Assembly (NCBI RefSeq): GCF_013782625.1
Contig: NZ_CP056199.1
Span: 1,940,588-2,004,587 of the forward strand
Direction of reading: 5' to 3'
From: Enterobacter sp. RHBSTW-00994
GTDB lineage: Bacteria > Pseudomonadota > Gammaproteobacteria > Enterobacterales > Enterobacteriaceae
Length of the DNA stretch: 64,000 nt
Below, piece by piece: positions 1 to 9,667 of this stretch (the first letter of the stretch is position 1; every line of letters begins with the position of its first letter). Made by a program: the position numbers and the translations under genes. The notes beneath the pieces are model-generated. The model saw only the letters and a list, made by a program, of their open reading frames with translations. It ran no database searches and had not been told where the DNA came from.

Positions 1-1
1 C

Positions 2-1288
2 GTTAATGCCATCAAAAACGGTTTTATTAAAGTTATGCCGTTGACGCTGGCCGGGGCAATGTTCGTTTTAATTAACAACGTATTTTTGAGCTTCGGAGAA
101 GGGTCCTTCTTTTATTCATTAGGTATTCGGTTAGACGCCTCCACTATTGAAACTCTCAACAGCTTTAAAGCTATTGGGGGTAATGTTTACAACGGTACAT
201 TGGGTATTATGTCACTGATGGCGCCGTTCTTTATTGGGATGGCACTTGCAGAAGAACGTAAAGTAGACCCGTTGGCGGCTGGGTTACTATCCGTGGCTGC
301 ATTTATGACCGTGACGCCATATAGTGTAGGTGAAGCTTATGCGGTAGGGGCGAATTGGTTAGGTGGGGCAAACATTATATCCGGTATTATTATTGGTTTA
401 GTGGTTGCTGAGATGTTCACTTTTATTATTCGTCGCAACTGGGTTATTCGCTTGCCGGATAGCGTACCCGCTTCTGTATCTCGTTCATTTTCCGCGTTGA
501 TCCCGGGCTTTATTATTCTCTCCATCATGGGGATTATTTCCTGGGCGCTCTCTCATTGGGGTACAAACTTCCATCAGGTCATCATGGACTCAATCTCAAC
601 GCCACTGGCGTCGATGGGTGGTGTGGTCGGGTGGGCGTATGTGATTTTCACCTCTCTGCTGTGGTTCTTCGGCGTACACGGTTCACTGGCACTGGCTGCG
701 CTGGACAGCGGTATCATGACCCCATGGGCACTGGAAAACGTGGCCCTTTACCAGCAGTACGGTTCCGTTGATGCGGCGCTGGCGGCAGGTAAAACCTTCC
801 ATGTGTGGGCGAAGCCGATGCTTGATTCCTACATCTTTCTGGGCGGTACAGGGGCGACACTGGGTCTTATCATCGCGGTCTTTATTACCTCTCGTCGTGC
901 TGACCATCGTCAGGTTGCGAAACTGGCTCTGCCATCAGGCATCTTCCAGATTAACGAACCGATTCTGTTTGGTCTGCCAATTATCATGAACCCGGTCATG
1001 TTCATCCCGTTCATCCTGGTGCAGCCTCTGCTGGCCGCGATTACTCTGACGGCGTACTACCTTGGCATTATTCCGCCGGTGACGAACATTGCACCGTGGA
1101 CCATGCCGACAGGCCTTGGCGCATTCTTTAACACCAACGGTAGCGTAGCGGCCTTCCTGCTGGCGATATTCAACCTCGGCGTAGCAACACTGCTGTACAT
1201 GCCGTTTGTGGTTATCGCGAACAAAGCACAAACCGCTATTGATGAAGAAGAGAGCGAAGAGGATATCGCGCTCGCACTGAAATTCTAA
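2..1288 (+). CDS. chbC: N,N'-diacetylchitobiose PTS permease EIIC (5' truncated)
   Basis: This is the membrane channel of the chitobiose phosphotransferase system, which moves GlcNAc disaccharide across the inner membrane while EIIB phosphorylates it. The reading frame is open from base 2. About 428 codons are present, and some 24 N-terminal residues lie outside the window, judged against the 452-residue E. coli protein. Several long hydrophobic segments and the EIIC motif [10 protein letters not shown] (bases 943-972) are visible, and the acidic tail [14 protein letters not shown] matches the family. chbA and chbR follow in the same orientation, so this is the chb operon with chbB expected just upstream. 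Identification is secure. Confidence 0.97.
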   Translation, partial: VNAIKNGFIKVMPLTLAGAMFVLINNVFLSFGEGSFFYSLGIRLDASTIETLNSFKAIGGNVYNGTLGIMSLMAPFFIGMALAEERKVDPLAAGLLSVAAFMTVTPYSVGEAYAVGANWLGGANIISGIIIGLVVAEMFTFIIRRNWVIRLPDSVPASVSRSFSALIPGFIILSIMGIISWALSHWGTNFHQVIMDSISTPLASMGGVVGWAYVIFTSLLWFFGVHGSLALAALDSGIMTPWALENVALYQQYGSVDAALAAGKTFHVWAKPMLDSYIFLGGTGATLGLIIAVFITSRRADHRQVAKLALPSGIFQINEPILFGLPIIMNPVMFIPFILVQPLLAAITLTAYYLGIIPPVTNIAPWTMPTGLGAFFNTNGSVAAFLLAIFNLGVATLLYMPFVVIANKAQTAIDEEESEEDIALALKF

Positions 1289-1296
1289 GATTGACC

Positions 1297-1316
1297 GGCG
1301 CGGGGAAACCCGCGCC
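1297..1316 (+). promoter_or_regulatory. GC-rich hairpin with GAAA tetraloop between chbC and chbA
   Basis: A perfect 8-bp stem (GGCGCGGG / CCCGCGCC) closes a GAAA loop in the 46-base gap between chbC and chbA. No T-run follows, and chbA has its own strong GGAG ribosome site after it, so an intrinsic terminator is unlikely. It may protect the upstream mRNA 3' end or tune expression between the cistrons; that role is inferred. Confidence 0.6.
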
Positions 1317-1334
1317 CGCAAAGGAGAGAAAGAG

Positions 1335-1682
1335 ATGTTAGATTTGGATACAATCGTGGCAGAAGACGTGGTCGAGAACGATCTGGAAGAAGTGGTGATG
1401 GGGCTTATCATCAATTCGGGGCAAGCGCGTAGCCTGGCCTATGCTGCACTCAAGCAGGCCAAACAGGGTGATTTCGCCGCCGCGAAAACCATGATGGATC
1501 AGTCCAGAACCGCGCTGAATGAAGCGCATCTTGTCCAGACTAAACTTATCGAAAGCGATCAGGGTGAAGGAAAAATGAAGGTCAGCCTGGTCCTGGTGCA
1601 CGCGCAGGATCATCTGATGACCTCAATGCTTGCACGCGAGTTGGTTGCAGAGTTGATTGAGCTTCACGAGAAAATGCAGTAA
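1335..1682 (+). CDS. chbA: N,N'-diacetylchitobiose-specific PTS enzyme IIA
   Basis: Soluble EIIA of the lactose/chitobiose PTS family, which passes phosphate from HPr to ChbB. It is 115 residues, against 116 in E. coli. The helical core contains EEVVMGLIINSGQARSLAYA and the phospho-acceptor histidine region VLVHAQDHLMTSMLA near residues 89-104, where the family carries its active histidine. An AAGGAGAG ribosome site lies 9 bases before the ATG. It sits between chbC and chbR on the same strand, as in the E. coli operon. Confidence 0.96.
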   Translation: MLDLDTIVAEDVVENDLEEVVMGLIINSGQARSLAYAALKQAKQGDFAAAKTMMDQSRTALNEAHLVQTKLIESDQGEGKMKVSLVLVHAQDHLMTSMLARELVAELIELHEKMQ

Positions 1683-1711
1683 GTCGAAACAGGTAGCAGG
1701 AGGTCAGCACG

Positions 1712-2530
1712 ATGGAAATTAAAACCGCACTTGAGCAGCAACTGTTTAATGGCAAGAATTTTCACGTGGTTATCTACAACAAAACGGAAAGCGCCAGTGG
1801 TTTGCATCAGCATGATTACTACGAATTCACGATTGTTCTGACCGGGCGTTACTACCAGGAGATTAACGGTAAACGGGTCTTACTGGAACGCGGCGATTTT
1901 GTCTTTCTTCCGATGGGCTCCTACCACCAGAGCTTTTATGAATTTGGCGCGACGCGCATTCTCAATGTAGGGGTGAGCAGGCGTTTCTTTGAGAAGCATT
2001 ACCTGCCGCTCGTGCCATTCTGTTTTGTTGCCTCGCAGGTGTATCGCGTCAAGAACGAGTTTATGACCTGGATCGAAACGGTTATCGCCTCGCTCAACTT
2101 CCGTGACGGTGAATTTGATGAGTTTATTGAAACCGTGACGTTCTACGTGATGAACCGCCTGCGTCATCATCGTGAAGAGCAACAGGTAATTGATGATATC
2201 CCGCAATGGTTACGCAGCACCGTTGAAGTGATGCACGATAAAGGACAGTTCAGCGATAATGCGCTGGAAAATATGGTAGCGTTGTCAGGCAAATCGCAGG
2301 AATATCTTACCCGCGCAACCCAGCGCTACTATCGTAAAACCCCTGTGCAAATTATTAATGAAATTCGTATTAATTTTGCTAAAAAACAGCTGGAAATAAC
2401 CAATTACTCTATTACAGATATTGCATTTGAGTCAGGTTATAGCAGTCCCAGTCTTTTTATTAAAACGTTTAAAAAACTGACTTCATTCACACCGAACAGC
2501 TACCGGAAGAATCTGACGGTAATTAATTAA
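1712..2530 (+). CDS. chbR: AraC-family regulator of the chb operon
   Basis: Dual transcriptional regulator of chitobiose use. The N-terminal half (about residues 10-160) is a cupin-type sensor with the histidine-rich segment GLHQHDYYE. The C-terminal half (about 175-272) is a two-helix-turn-helix AraC domain, ending in [20 protein letters not shown], the typical second HTH signature. The length of 272 residues fits the family. In E. coli, ChbR represses without inducer and activates with CRP when chitobiose-6-P derivatives are present. The gene is inside the operon it controls. A GCAGGAGG ribosome site precedes the ATG. Confidence 0.95.
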   Translation: MEIKTALEQQLFNGKNFHVVIYNKTESASGLHQHDYYEFTIVLTGRYYQEINGKRVLLERGDFVFLPMGSYHQSFYEFGATRILNVGVSRRFFEKHYLPLVPFCFVASQVYRVKNEFMTWIETVIASLNFRDGEFDEFIETVTFYVMNRLRHHREEQQVIDDIPQWLRSTVEVMHDKGQFSDNALENMVALSGKSQEYLTRATQRYYRKTPVQIINEIRINFAKKQLEITNYSITDIAFESGYSSPSLFIKTFKKLTSFTPNSYRKNLTVIN

Positions 2531-2641
2531 TTTCGGCGGAATACTTCGCCGTAAATATTGACGTGGTCGCTTGCCCAAAATAGCGGGACTGGAACGCTAT
2601 ACCTTGCAGGTGACTAACCTGATACGCTAAGGGAGATATAT

Positions 2642-3997
2642 ATGCAACAGAAATTAAAAGTCGTAACCATTGGCGGCGGCAGCAGCTATACCCCAGAATT
2701 ACTCGAAGGTTTTCTGAAACGCTATCATGAATTACCGGTCAGCGAATTATGGCTGGTGGACGTTGAAGAAGGTCAGGAGAAGCTCAACATTATTTATGAC
2801 CTGTGCCAGCGAATGGTTAAAAAAGCTGGCGTCCCGTTAACCGTTTATAAAACGCTGGATCGTCGTGAAGCGCTGAAAGGTGCGAACTTTGTTACGACGC
2901 AATTGCGCGTGGGTCAGTTGAAGGCACGCGAACTTGATGAGCGTATTCCATTGAGCCACGGTTATCTGGGACAAGAGACCAACGGTGCGGGTGGGCTGTT
3001 TAAAGGGTTACGCACTATCCCTGTTATTTTTGACATTATTAAAGATGTAGAAGAAATTTGCCCTGATGCCTGGGTCATTAACTTCACCAACCCGGCAGGC
3101 ATGGTCACAGAAGCGGTTTATCGCCACACGGGTTTCAAACGCTTTATCGGCGTATGTAATATCCCGATCGGCATGAAAATGTTCATCCGCGATGTGCTGG
3201 AACTCTCGGACAGCGATGATCTTTCTATCGATCTGTTTGGCCTGAACCACATGGTCTTTATCAAAGATGTGCTGGTAAATGGCAAGTCACGCTTTGCTGA
3301 ACTGCTGGATGGTGTTGCATCTGGTCGCCTCACTGCGGCATCCGTGAAAAACATCTTTGATTTACCGTTCAGTGAAGGTCTGATTCGTTCTCTTAATCTT
3401 CTGCCGTGTTCATATCTGCTGTATTACTTTAAGCAGAAGGAGATGCTGGCGATTGAAATGGGAGAATATTATAAAGGCGGTGCGCGCGCTCAGGTTGTAC
3501 AGAAAGTGGAAAAGCAGCTGTTTGATTTGTATAAAGATCCAAACCTGAATATCAAACCAAAAGAGCTGGAGCAGCGCGGCGGCGCTTACTATTCGGATGC
3601 GGCATGTGAAGTGATCAACGCTATTTACAATGATAAGCAGGCCGAGCACTACGTTAACGTTCCTCACCATGGGCATGTTGGCAACATTCCGGCAGACTGG
3701 GCTGTTGAAATGACCTGTATCCTGGGACGTGATGGCGCGAAACCTCATCCGCGTATCACCCACTTTGACGATAAGGTGATGGGACTGATTCACACCATCA
3801 AGGGGTTTGAAGTGGCAGCAAGCCATGCTGCACTCAGTGGCGAATTGAATGATGTTCTGCTGGCGTTGAACCTGAGTCCACTGGTGCATTCTGACCGTGA
3901 TGCAGAATCACTGGCTCGCGAGATGATTCTGGCACACGAGAAATGGCTGCCTAACTTTGCTGCGACAATTGCGAAGCTGCAAGACGAATGCCATTAA
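2642..3997 (+). CDS. chbF: 6-phospho-beta-glucosidase, GH4 family (chitobiose-6-P hydrolase)
   Basis: Cytoplasmic NAD- and metal-dependent glycosidase of family GH4 that splits deacetylated chitobiose 6-phosphate. The nucleotide-binding start [17 protein letters not shown] occupies residues 7-23. [13 protein letters not shown] and the metal-binding GVCNIPIGM segment, with its Cys, follow near residues 147-178, and GLNHM lies near 200. The 451-residue length agrees with E. coli ChbF (450). A GGGAG ribosome site precedes the ATG. The chbR-chbF gap of 111 bases includes a small CGGCG...CGCCG hairpin at 2533-2552. Confidence 0.96.
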   Translation: MQQKLKVVTIGGGSSYTPELLEGFLKRYHELPVSELWLVDVEEGQEKLNIIYDLCQRMVKKAGVPLTVYKTLDRREALKGANFVTTQLRVGQLKARELDERIPLSHGYLGQETNGAGGLFKGLRTIPVIFDIIKDVEEICPDAWVINFTNPAGMVTEAVYRHTGFKRFIGVCNIPIGMKMFIRDVLELSDSDDLSIDLFGLNHMVFIKDVLVNGKSRFAELLDGVASGRLTAASVKNIFDLPFSEGLIRSLNLLPCSYLLYYFKQKEMLAIEMGEYYKGGARAQVVQKVEKQLFDLYKDPNLNIKPKELEQRGGAYYSDAACEVINAIYNDKQAEHYVNVPHHGHVGNIPADWAVEMTCILGRDGAKPHPRITHFDDKVMGLIHTIKGFEVAASHAALSGELNDVLLALNLSPLVHSDRDAESLAREMILAHEKWLPNFAATIAKLQDECH

Positions 3998-4008
3998 GAG
4001 GGATAACG

Positions 4009-4761
4009 ATGGAAAACCTGTTGATCGTTAATGCCGATGATTTTGGTCTGTCGAAGGGACAAAACTACGGCATTGTTGAGGCTTGTCGCCATGGCGTTGT
4101 CACGTCAACCACGGCGTTGATCAATGGTGAAGCGGTTGAGCATGCGGCATTGCTCAGCCGTGAATTGCCTGAATTGGGTGTCGGCTTGCATTTTGTGCTT
4201 ACGCTCGGAATGCCACTTTCGCCGATGCCTGGTTTGGCCCGTGACGGGCTGTTGGGTAAATGGATTTGGGAAATGGCAGAGCAGGGAGCATTGCCCCTGG
4301 ATGAAATGACGCGCGAACTGGATTGTCAGTTCAACCGTTTTGTCGATGTCTTCGGCCGTGAACCGACACATATTGACAGTCATCACCATGTCCATATGAT
4401 CCCGGCACTGTTCCCGTTAGTGGCAGAGTTTGCACAGCGAAAAGGTGTGTCGTTGCGCGTTGACAGGCAGGCATTACAGGAGGCTTTGTTACCCTCGGTT
4501 GTAACGACAGATGGTTTCAGCAGTGGATTTTACGGCGATGAGATCAGTGAATCGCTATTTCTGCAGGTTTTGGATGATTCATCACAGCGCGGGGAACGTT
4601 CTGTCGAAGTGATGGCGCACCCGGCATTTGTTGATAATACCGTGCGTAAAAGTGCTTACTGTTGGCCACGCCTGGCAGAACTGGATGTGCTGACCTCCTC
4701 ATCACTGAAATATGCCATTGCGGAGCGTGGTTATCGCCTGGGAACATTCAGGGATCTCTGA
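4009..4761 (+). CDS. chbG: Chitooligosaccharide deacetylase (YdjC family)
   Basis: Removes an acetyl group from phosphorylated chitobiose or chitotriose, which is needed both for ChbR induction and for ChbF action. The metal-binding motif [10 protein letters not shown] is at residues 6-15 and [12 protein letters not shown] near 122-133, as in YdjC-fold deacetylases. I start it at the ATG at 4009, after an AGAGGGAT ribosome site. An upstream in-frame start at 3988 would overlap chbF and is not favoured. The resulting 250 residues match the family. It is the last gene of the operon. katE, which follows in E. coli, is absent here. Confidence 0.95.
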   Translation: MENLLIVNADDFGLSKGQNYGIVEACRHGVVTSTTALINGEAVEHAALLSRELPELGVGLHFVLTLGMPLSPMPGLARDGLLGKWIWEMAEQGALPLDEMTRELDCQFNRFVDVFGREPTHIDSHHHVHMIPALFPLVAEFAQRKGVSLRVDRQALQEALLPSVVTTDGFSSGFYGDEISESLFLQVLDDSSQRGERSVEVMAHPAFVDNTVRKSAYCWPRLAELDVLTSSSLKYAIAERGYRLGTFRDL

Positions 4762-4879
4762 CACAACGCGGTTTAGCTAAAGCTGGCAAGGATTGCATGC
4801 AAGGCGCGACTTACGAGGCGGGAATCGGCTATGATAGAGGTTTCCGTCTCTGGAATTTGCTTTAGTGAACCCGTCGCTT

Positions 4880-5119
4880 ATGAAACCATTTCGCCAACAA
4901 AACCGTCCTGTTATTAGCTACGTGCCCCGCGTCGAACCAGCGCCGCCTGAACACGCCCTGAAGCTTGATGGCTTTCGTGACGTCTGGCAGTTGCGTGGGA
5001 AATATGTGGCATTTGTTATGACGGGAGAGCATTTTCGTCGCTCTCCTGTATTCGCCGTACCGGAGTCGGCTCAGCGGTGGGCAGAGCAAATCCGTCAGGA
5101 TGAAGATGTTGAAGAATAG
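4880..5119 (+). CDS. cedA: Cell division activator CedA
   Basis: Small basic protein reported in E. coli to restore division after DnaA over-replication, and more recently linked to RNA polymerase binding. The protein (79 residues from ATG 4880) keeps the motifs RQQNR, ISYVPR, EPAPPEHA and SPVFAVPESAQRWAEQIRQ. A GTG at 4865 would add five residues. I prefer the ATG because it aligns with the E. coli start, though neither has a strong ribosome site. A bidirectional terminator separates it from convergent tcyP. Confidence 0.9.
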   Translation: MKPFRQQNRPVISYVPRVEPAPPEHALKLDGFRDVWQLRGKYVAFVMTGEHFRRSPVFAVPESAQRWAEQIRQDEDVEE

Positions 5120-5121
5120 CA

Positions 5122-5160
5122 GACATAAAAAAACCGCCAACTGGCGGTTTTTTTATGTCT
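5122..5160. terminator. Bidirectional terminator between cedA and tcyP
   Basis: The sequence is an inverted repeat centred on AACCGCCAACTGGCGGTT, flanked by A-rich and T-rich tracts, and extended by ACATAAAA / TTTTATGT. The symmetry suits termination of both convergent genes. Confidence 0.9.
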
Positions 5161-5167
5161 GAATCGA

Positions 5168-6559
5168 TTAACGATGTGCGAGTTCGACGTCGTCTTCACT
5201 TTCCAGAACTGTTTTGTCTGTCTGTTTCAGCCACTGGCTGGTCAGTGTACCTGCAGTCATGGAGCCGCTCACGTTCAGTGCTGTACGACCCATGTCGATC
5301 AATGGCTCAACAGAAATCAGCAGGGCGACCAGTGTCACTGGCAGACCCAGAGCGGGCAGTACAATCAGGGCTGCGAAAGTCGCACCACCGCCAACACCTG
5401 CAACACCTGCGGAGCTCACGGTAACAATTCCTACCAGCGTGGCAATCCACACCGGATCCAGCGGGTTGATACCGACGGTTGGGGCAACCATTACCGCCAG
5501 CATTGCCGGGTAAAGGCCTGCACAACCGTTTTGTCCGATGGTTGCACCAAAGGAGGCTGAGAAGCTGGCAATCGATTCGGGTACACCCAGGCGACGAGTC
5601 TGTGCTTCAACATTCAGCGGAATAGACGCTGCACTGGAACGGCTGGTGAAAGCGAAAGTCAGTACTGGCCACACTTTACGGAAATATTTCAGTGGGCTCA
5701 CGCCGTTTACCCCCAGCAGGATACCGTGCACCACGAACATGATGCCGAGACCCAGATAAGAGGCAATCACAAAGCTACCGAGCTTAATGATGTCCTGCAG
5801 GTTAGAACCCGCAACGACTTTGGTCATCAGTGCCAGGACGCCGTAAGGGGTTAACTGCATAACCAGGCGTACCAGTTTCATCACCCAACTTTGCAGCGTA
5901 TCGATAGCGGTGAGAACACGCTGGCCTTTCGGCGCATCGTCTTTCAGCAGTTTCAGCGCAGCGACACCGAGGAAGGCTGCAAAAATCACCACACTAATAA
6001 TCGAGGTTGGGTTTGCGCCAGTCAGGTCAGCAAATGGGTTCTTAGGAATGAAGGAGAGCAGCATCTGTGGAACGGTAAGGTCTGCCACTTTACCCACATA
6101 ATTACTCTGAATCGCAGCCAGACGCGCTGTTTCTGCGGACCCCTGAACCAGACCTTCAGCCGTCAGGCCAAACAGATTAGTGACCAGCACACCAACCAGC
6201 GCGGCAATGAGCGTGGTGAACAGCAGTGTACCGATAGTCAGGAAGCTGATTTTACCCAACTGGCTGGCGTTGTGCAGGCGTGCAACGGCACTGAGAATGG
6301 ACGCAAACACCAGTGGCATAACAATCATCTGCAGCAGTTGTACATAACCGTTACCGACAATGTTAAACCACTGGATAGAATCTTTCAGCACGGGATTATC
6401 AGAGCCATAAATAGCCTGCAATGCCAGACCAAATACGACACCCATGGCCAGACCGACCAGTACTTTTTTTGCCAGACTCCACTGTTTATGACGAGCCTGT
6501 GCCAGAAGCAATAACAAAATAACGAACACGACTACGTTCGCGATGAGTGGAAAATTCAT
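5168..6559 (-). CDS. tcyP: L-cystine:cation symporter TcyP
   Basis: Inner-membrane symporter of the dicarboxylate/amino acid:cation symporter family. In E. coli (YdjN) it is the main cystine importer under CysB control. The 463-residue protein has a hydrophobic N-terminus ([19 protein letters not shown]), multiple membrane spans, and the family re-entrant and substrate motifs [16 protein letters not shown] and [18 protein letters not shown]. It is monocistronic, divergent from nothing close, and convergent with cedA. A GGAG site precedes its ATG on the minus strand. Confidence 0.95.
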   Translation of the reverse strand: MNFPLIANVVVFVILLLLLAQARHKQWSLAKKVLVGLAMGVVFGLALQAIYGSDNPVLKDSIQWFNIVGNGYVQLLQMIVMPLVFASILSAVARLHNASQLGKISFLTIGTLLFTTLIAALVGVLVTNLFGLTAEGLVQGSAETARLAAIQSNYVGKVADLTVPQMLLSFIPKNPFADLTGANPTSIISVVIFAAFLGVAALKLLKDDAPKGQRVLTAIDTLQSWVMKLVRLVMQLTPYGVLALMTKVVAGSNLQDIIKLGSFVIASYLGLGIMFVVHGILLGVNGVSPLKYFRKVWPVLTFAFTSRSSAASIPLNVEAQTRRLGVPESIASFSASFGATIGQNGCAGLYPAMLAVMVAPTVGINPLDPVWIATLVGIVTVSSAGVAGVGGGATFAALIVLPALGLPVTLVALLISVEPLIDMGRTALNVSGSMTAGTLTSQWLKQTDKTVLESEDDVELAHR

Positions 6560-6685
6560 CCCCGTTCTCCTGATTTATTATGTGGTCGGTATAACCGACT
6601 CTGTTGGCGCAAGGTTAGCAGAAGTGTGATGTTGCGCTTATATCCAAATGGAATGGATTATGACAAATGAGATTATTTTGCTGAT

Positions 6686-7276
6686 TTAGTGTTCAATCTG
6701 GTGATTAATAAAACGATTAAACTGAAATTGCAGCGAATTGATCATTTGTGATGACCAGCGGACTGCACCATTTTCGGGCAGCGTCTGCGGCATCCAGACG
6801 GCATAAGCGAAGAGTGCCATACAAAGAACGCGTTCCAGTTGATTGCCTTTTTGCGGAGCCAGTATCGGGAAGCGAAAACGCCACCGACAGGGCCACAGCA
6901 AGGGAACACCGGCAGGCGTTAGCATATCTGCCAGTATATGGCTGAGGTAGCCGATCACCATACCCTGAATGGCATCTGCCGGGAAAATCCAGCTGTCAGG
7001 GACTTTCAAATAAAACAGCGTTAACAGGCCAAATACAGCCAACAGACTGTGGGTAAATCCACGATGACCAAATGCCCGGGCGATGGGTTTTGCGATCCAT
7101 TTTAAACGCTGACCAAGGAAGGATTTTGGATGGTCAATGTCGGGTAACAGACAGGTCAATACGGCGGAAGGGATAATATGCCACCAGTCCCCTTGTGTCA
7201 GCACAGGCGTCAGCTCAGCGTTTTTGGCAAACACTGCGCATGCAATAGAAAAAAGCAGATGGCCTTCCGCCGTCAT
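6686..7276 (-). CDS. ydjM: Inner membrane protein YdjM, metal-dependent hydrolase family
   Basis: YdjM belongs to the DUF457/LexA-regulated membrane-bound hydrolase-like family; its molecular function is not established. Conserved histidine and aspartate motifs are visible: PDIDHPKSFLGQRL, FGHRGFTHSLLA and GYLSHILADMLTPAGVPLLWP. These resemble a membrane-embedded metal site. I use the ATG at 7276 (196 residues, as in E. coli) rather than a GTG 12 bases upstream. A LexA box lies 17-32 bases upstream, so SOS induction is likely. Confidence 0.92.
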   Translation of the reverse strand: MTAEGHLLFSIACAVFAKNAELTPVLTQGDWWHIIPSAVLTCLLPDIDHPKSFLGQRLKWIAKPIARAFGHRGFTHSLLAVFGLLTLFYLKVPDSWIFPADAIQGMVIGYLSHILADMLTPAGVPLLWPCRWRFRFPILAPQKGNQLERVLCMALFAYAVWMPQTLPENGAVRWSSQMINSLQFQFNRFINHQIEH

Positions 7277-7292
7277 GATAAAACCCACAAAA

Positions 7293-7308
7293 CTGTCAAT
7301 TCATACAG
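7293..7308 (-). promoter_or_regulatory. LexA (SOS) box upstream of ydjM
   Basis: The minus-strand sequence CTGTATGAATTGACAG has the CTGT-N8-ACAG form of a LexA operator. It lies just before the ydjM start, and E. coli ydjM is a known SOS gene. A second partial CTGTATA half-site lies upstream (minus strand, near 7315). Confidence 0.85.
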
Positions 7309-7370
7309 TATAGGGTTTTTATACAGTGGGCGGAAGAGGTGACGGTGTAACTCTTTGTCACAAACAGGCG

Positions 7371-8132
7371 CTAGCGCGCCAACCAACCACCATCCACGGC
7401 TAAGGTGTGACCATTAACGTAATTTGAGGCGCTTGACGCCAGGAAAACCACAGGGCCTTGCAGGTCTTCCGGTAACCCCCATCGGCCTGCTGGAATGCGT
7501 TCGAGGATTTCCTGGCTACGTTGTTCATCGTCGCGTAATTGCTGCGTGTTGTTGGTGGCCATATAGCCTGGCGCAATGGCGTTGACGTTAATGCCATGTG
7601 CGGCCCATTCGTTTGCCAGAAGGCGAGTGATACCCAGCACGCCACTTTTGGACGCGGTATAGGAAGGGACGCGGATCCCACCCTGGAATGAGAGCATGGA
7701 GGCAATATTGATGATTTTTCCACCCTGACCCTGATGAATAAACTGCCGGGCAACAGCCTGAGAGAGAAAAAAGACCGATTTGAGGTTCAGATTGATCACC
7801 TCATCCCAGTTTTTTTCGCTAAACGAGAGTGCATCTTCCCGGCGGATCGTCCCGGCATTATTCACCAGAATATCGACCCGCCCCATTTCGGCGACAGCTT
7901 TCTTCACTACGTCAGGAATACTTGCCTGCTGGCTGAGGTCGGCCTGAACAGCCACGAAGCGTCTTCCTGTCGCTATAACGCGCGCAGCGGTTTCTTCAGG
8001 GATCTTCCGATTAACACCGACGATATCGCACCCGGCCTGTGCCAGTGCAATCGCCATTCCTTGCCCCAGACCGGTATCGCATCCGGTGACGACAGCCACT
8101 TTGCCTGAAAGAGTAAAGGCATTCAGTATCAT
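7371..8132 (-). CDS. kduD: 2-dehydro-3-deoxy-D-gluconate 5-dehydrogenase (SDR family)
   Basis: Short-chain dehydrogenase that interconverts 2,5-diketo-3-deoxygluconate and 2-keto-3-deoxygluconate in the breakdown of unsaturated uronates from pectin or glycosaminoglycans. The NAD site TGCDTGLGQG is at residues 16-25, NNAG is near 90, a catalytic Ser lies in IASMLS, and YTASKSG carries the Tyr-Lys pair. The 253-residue length equals E. coli KduD. I choose ATG 8132 because GAGGTG sits properly before it; an upstream GTG lacks a ribosome site. The usual partner kduI is not adjacent, so the gene stands alone between ydjM and hxpB, apparently under KdgR. Confidence 0.93.
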   Translation of the reverse strand: MILNAFTLSGKVAVVTGCDTGLGQGMAIALAQAGCDIVGVNRKIPEETAARVIATGRRFVAVQADLSQQASIPDVVKKAVAEMGRVDILVNNAGTIRREDALSFSEKNWDEVINLNLKSVFFLSQAVARQFIHQGQGGKIINIASMLSFQGGIRVPSYTASKSGVLGITRLLANEWAAHGINVNAIAPGYMATNNTQQLRDDEQRSQEILERIPAGRWGLPEDLQGPVVFLASSASNYVNGHTLAVDGGWLAR

Positions 8133-8171
8133 ATACACCTCAGAGGTAGGGTTATTTTCTCTCTGAGCGTA

Positions 8172-8224
8172 AGAATAGGAGGGGGATAAAATAAAATCAA
8201 TTAAAAATGAAACGATGTTTTATT
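8172..8224 (-). promoter_or_regulatory. Predicted kduD promoter with KdgR-like operator
   Basis: On the minus strand a TTGATT -35 (8195-8200) and TATTCT -10 (8172-8177) are separated by 17 bases. Just upstream, plus-strand 8206-8224 reads AATGAAACGATGTTTTATT. This agrees at every position with the degenerate KdgR-box consensus AATRAAAYRNYRTTTYATT as I recall it. KdgR represses 2-keto-3-deoxygluconate pathway genes, so the site fits the adjacent kduD. The promoter is a prediction from sequence only. Confidence 0.65.
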
Positions 8225-8274
8225 TTATTTTTTTGGGAAGGTTTCAGGCAGCATAACGCTGCCTGACGAAAACA

Positions 8275-8946
8275 CTACTTGCCGTGCAGGTTTTGGGCTG
8301 TCAAGTCTGCAAGTGATGTCAGCTTGACATCCGCCAGCGCAAAGCGTGGGTCGTGTTGGCCTTCTTCGGCAGGTACGACAATTGAACGCATGCGAGCGGC
8401 TTTTGATGCCACCATTCCGTTAACGGAATCTTCCAGCGCCACGCAGGCGAGAGGGTCGATCCCCAGTTTCGCAGCACAGTCCATATAGACTTGTGGGTGT
8501 GGCTTGCTGTAGGGGAGCTTTTCCGCAGAGGCAAGGGCGTCGAAGCTGTCCCGAAGCTCAAACATGGTCAGCACTTTTTCCAGCATATGCAGGGGCGATG
8601 CCGAAGCCAGACCAATTTTCAGGCCTTGTGATTTACACAGCGCGATAGCTTCACGGACACCTGGCAGAAGAGGGCGATTCTCTTCGACCAGCGCAATCGC
8701 GCGGTTGATGATGAGCGTTGTAACGTCTTCGCGGCCAGGGCCTTCCCACGGCTGATGGGCATACCAAAGGTCAACCACCATATCGATGCGCAGCCCCAGA
8801 GTATCGGGAAGCTCATTACGGCGACGAATATCTACGCCCAGGCTAGCGATTACCTCCAGTTCAGCGCGATCCCAAAGTGGTTCGGAATCGATCAGCAATC
8901 CATCCATGTCAAAAATAGCGGCAAGAATTTGGCGCGGTGTCGACAT
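8275..8946 (-). CDS. hxpB: Hexitol phosphatase B (HAD family; 2-deoxyglucose-6-phosphatase)
   Basis: HAD-like phosphatase known as YniC in E. coli, active on sugar and hexitol phosphates such as 2-deoxyglucose 6-phosphate. Motif I is IFDMDGLLIDSEPLW (residues 11-25), motif II lies in GLASASP, and motif III/IV comprises the SKPHPQVY lysine and ALEDSVNGMVA. The 223-residue length is normal. The start ATG follows a GGAGAAG ribosome site on the minus strand. Confidence 0.93.
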   Translation of the reverse strand: MSTPRQILAAIFDMDGLLIDSEPLWDRAELEVIASLGVDIRRRNELPDTLGLRIDMVVDLWYAHQPWEGPGREDVTTLIINRAIALVEENRPLLPGVREAIALCKSQGLKIGLASASPLHMLEKVLTMFELRDSFDALASAEKLPYSKPHPQVYMDCAAKLGIDPLACVALEDSVNGMVASKAARMRSIVVPAEEGQHDPRFALADVKLTSLADLTAQNLHGK

Positions 8947-9094
8947 TACAACTTCTCCTTATCTAAGGCGTACGGCAGACGATGCGTACTCAGCACTGAT
9001 TGCAATTTACCATATCGACCTTAAAGATCGGGCGAAAATGATGAGCAGCGGGTAGACTTAGGCACAAATAACGCGTCTTTTGAAAGGGGAATAG

Positions 9095-9631
9095 ATGACG
9101 TATCAACAAGCTGGACGCATCGCTGTATTAAAACGTATTGCCGGTTGGGTTATTTTTATCCCGGCGGTCATTTCTACGCTGATTTCTGTGTGCAAGTTTA
9201 TGTATGACCACAGCGAGAAACAGCCTGGCATTAATGCAGTAATGCTCGATTTTGCCCACGTCATGATTGAGATGATGCGTTTTAATACGCCTTTTTTAAA
9301 CCTTTTCTGGTACAACTCACCCACACCTGATTTTCATCAGAAACTTAACATCGTATTTTGGATTATCTACGCGTTGATTTTTATTGCGATGGCGTTGCAG
9401 GCGTCAGGCGCAAGAATGAGTCGCCAGACGCGATTTTTGCGCGAAGGTGCTGAAGATCAACTGATCCTGGAGCAGGCAAAAGGAGCAGAAGGGTTGAGCC
9501 GCACACAGATCGAATCACGGATTGTTGTTCCACGCCACACGATCTTTGTGCAGATTTTCCCGCTCTATGTGTTGCCCGTTATTATCATTATTGCAGGGTA
9601 TTTCTTCTTCTCACTGCTCGGTTTTTTATAA
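9095..9631 (+). CDS. yniB: Inner membrane protein YniB
   Basis: This is an uncharacterised inner-membrane protein found at this locus across enterics. It has 178 residues with hydrophobic stretches near residues 12-32, 90-110 and 155-177, consistent with three to four membrane spans and a charged cytoplasmic stretch between. A GAAAGGGGAA ribosome site precedes the ATG. It is divergent from hxpB and ends in a strong terminator. The function is unknown. Confidence 0.88.
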   Translation: MTYQQAGRIAVLKRIAGWVIFIPAVISTLISVCKFMYDHSEKQPGINAVMLDFAHVMIEMMRFNTPFLNLFWYNSPTPDFHQKLNIVFWIIYALIFIAMALQASGARMSRQTRFLREGAEDQLILEQAKGAEGLSRTQIESRIVVPRHTIFVQIFPLYVLPVIIIIAGYFFFSLLGFL

Positions 9632-9632
9632 G

Positions 9633-9663
9633 AAAAAATGGGTGGCGTTAGGCCACCCATTTC
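9633..9663. terminator. Bidirectional terminator between yniB and yniA
   Basis: Arms ATGGGTGGC (9638-9646) and GCCACCCAT (9652-9660) form a 9-bp stem, flanked by an A-run and a short T-run. It separates convergent yniB and yniA. Confidence 0.85.
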
Positions 9664-9667
9664 TATC

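Noticed and set aside
2533..2552. CGGCG...CGCCG hairpin between chbR and chbF as a REP element
   Set aside because: It is short and lacks the REP consensus; a simple hairpin is the most that can be said.
5891..6514. 207-codon open frame antisense to tcyP
   Set aside because: It is Gln/Asn/His-rich, as expected from reading a membrane protein gene backwards.
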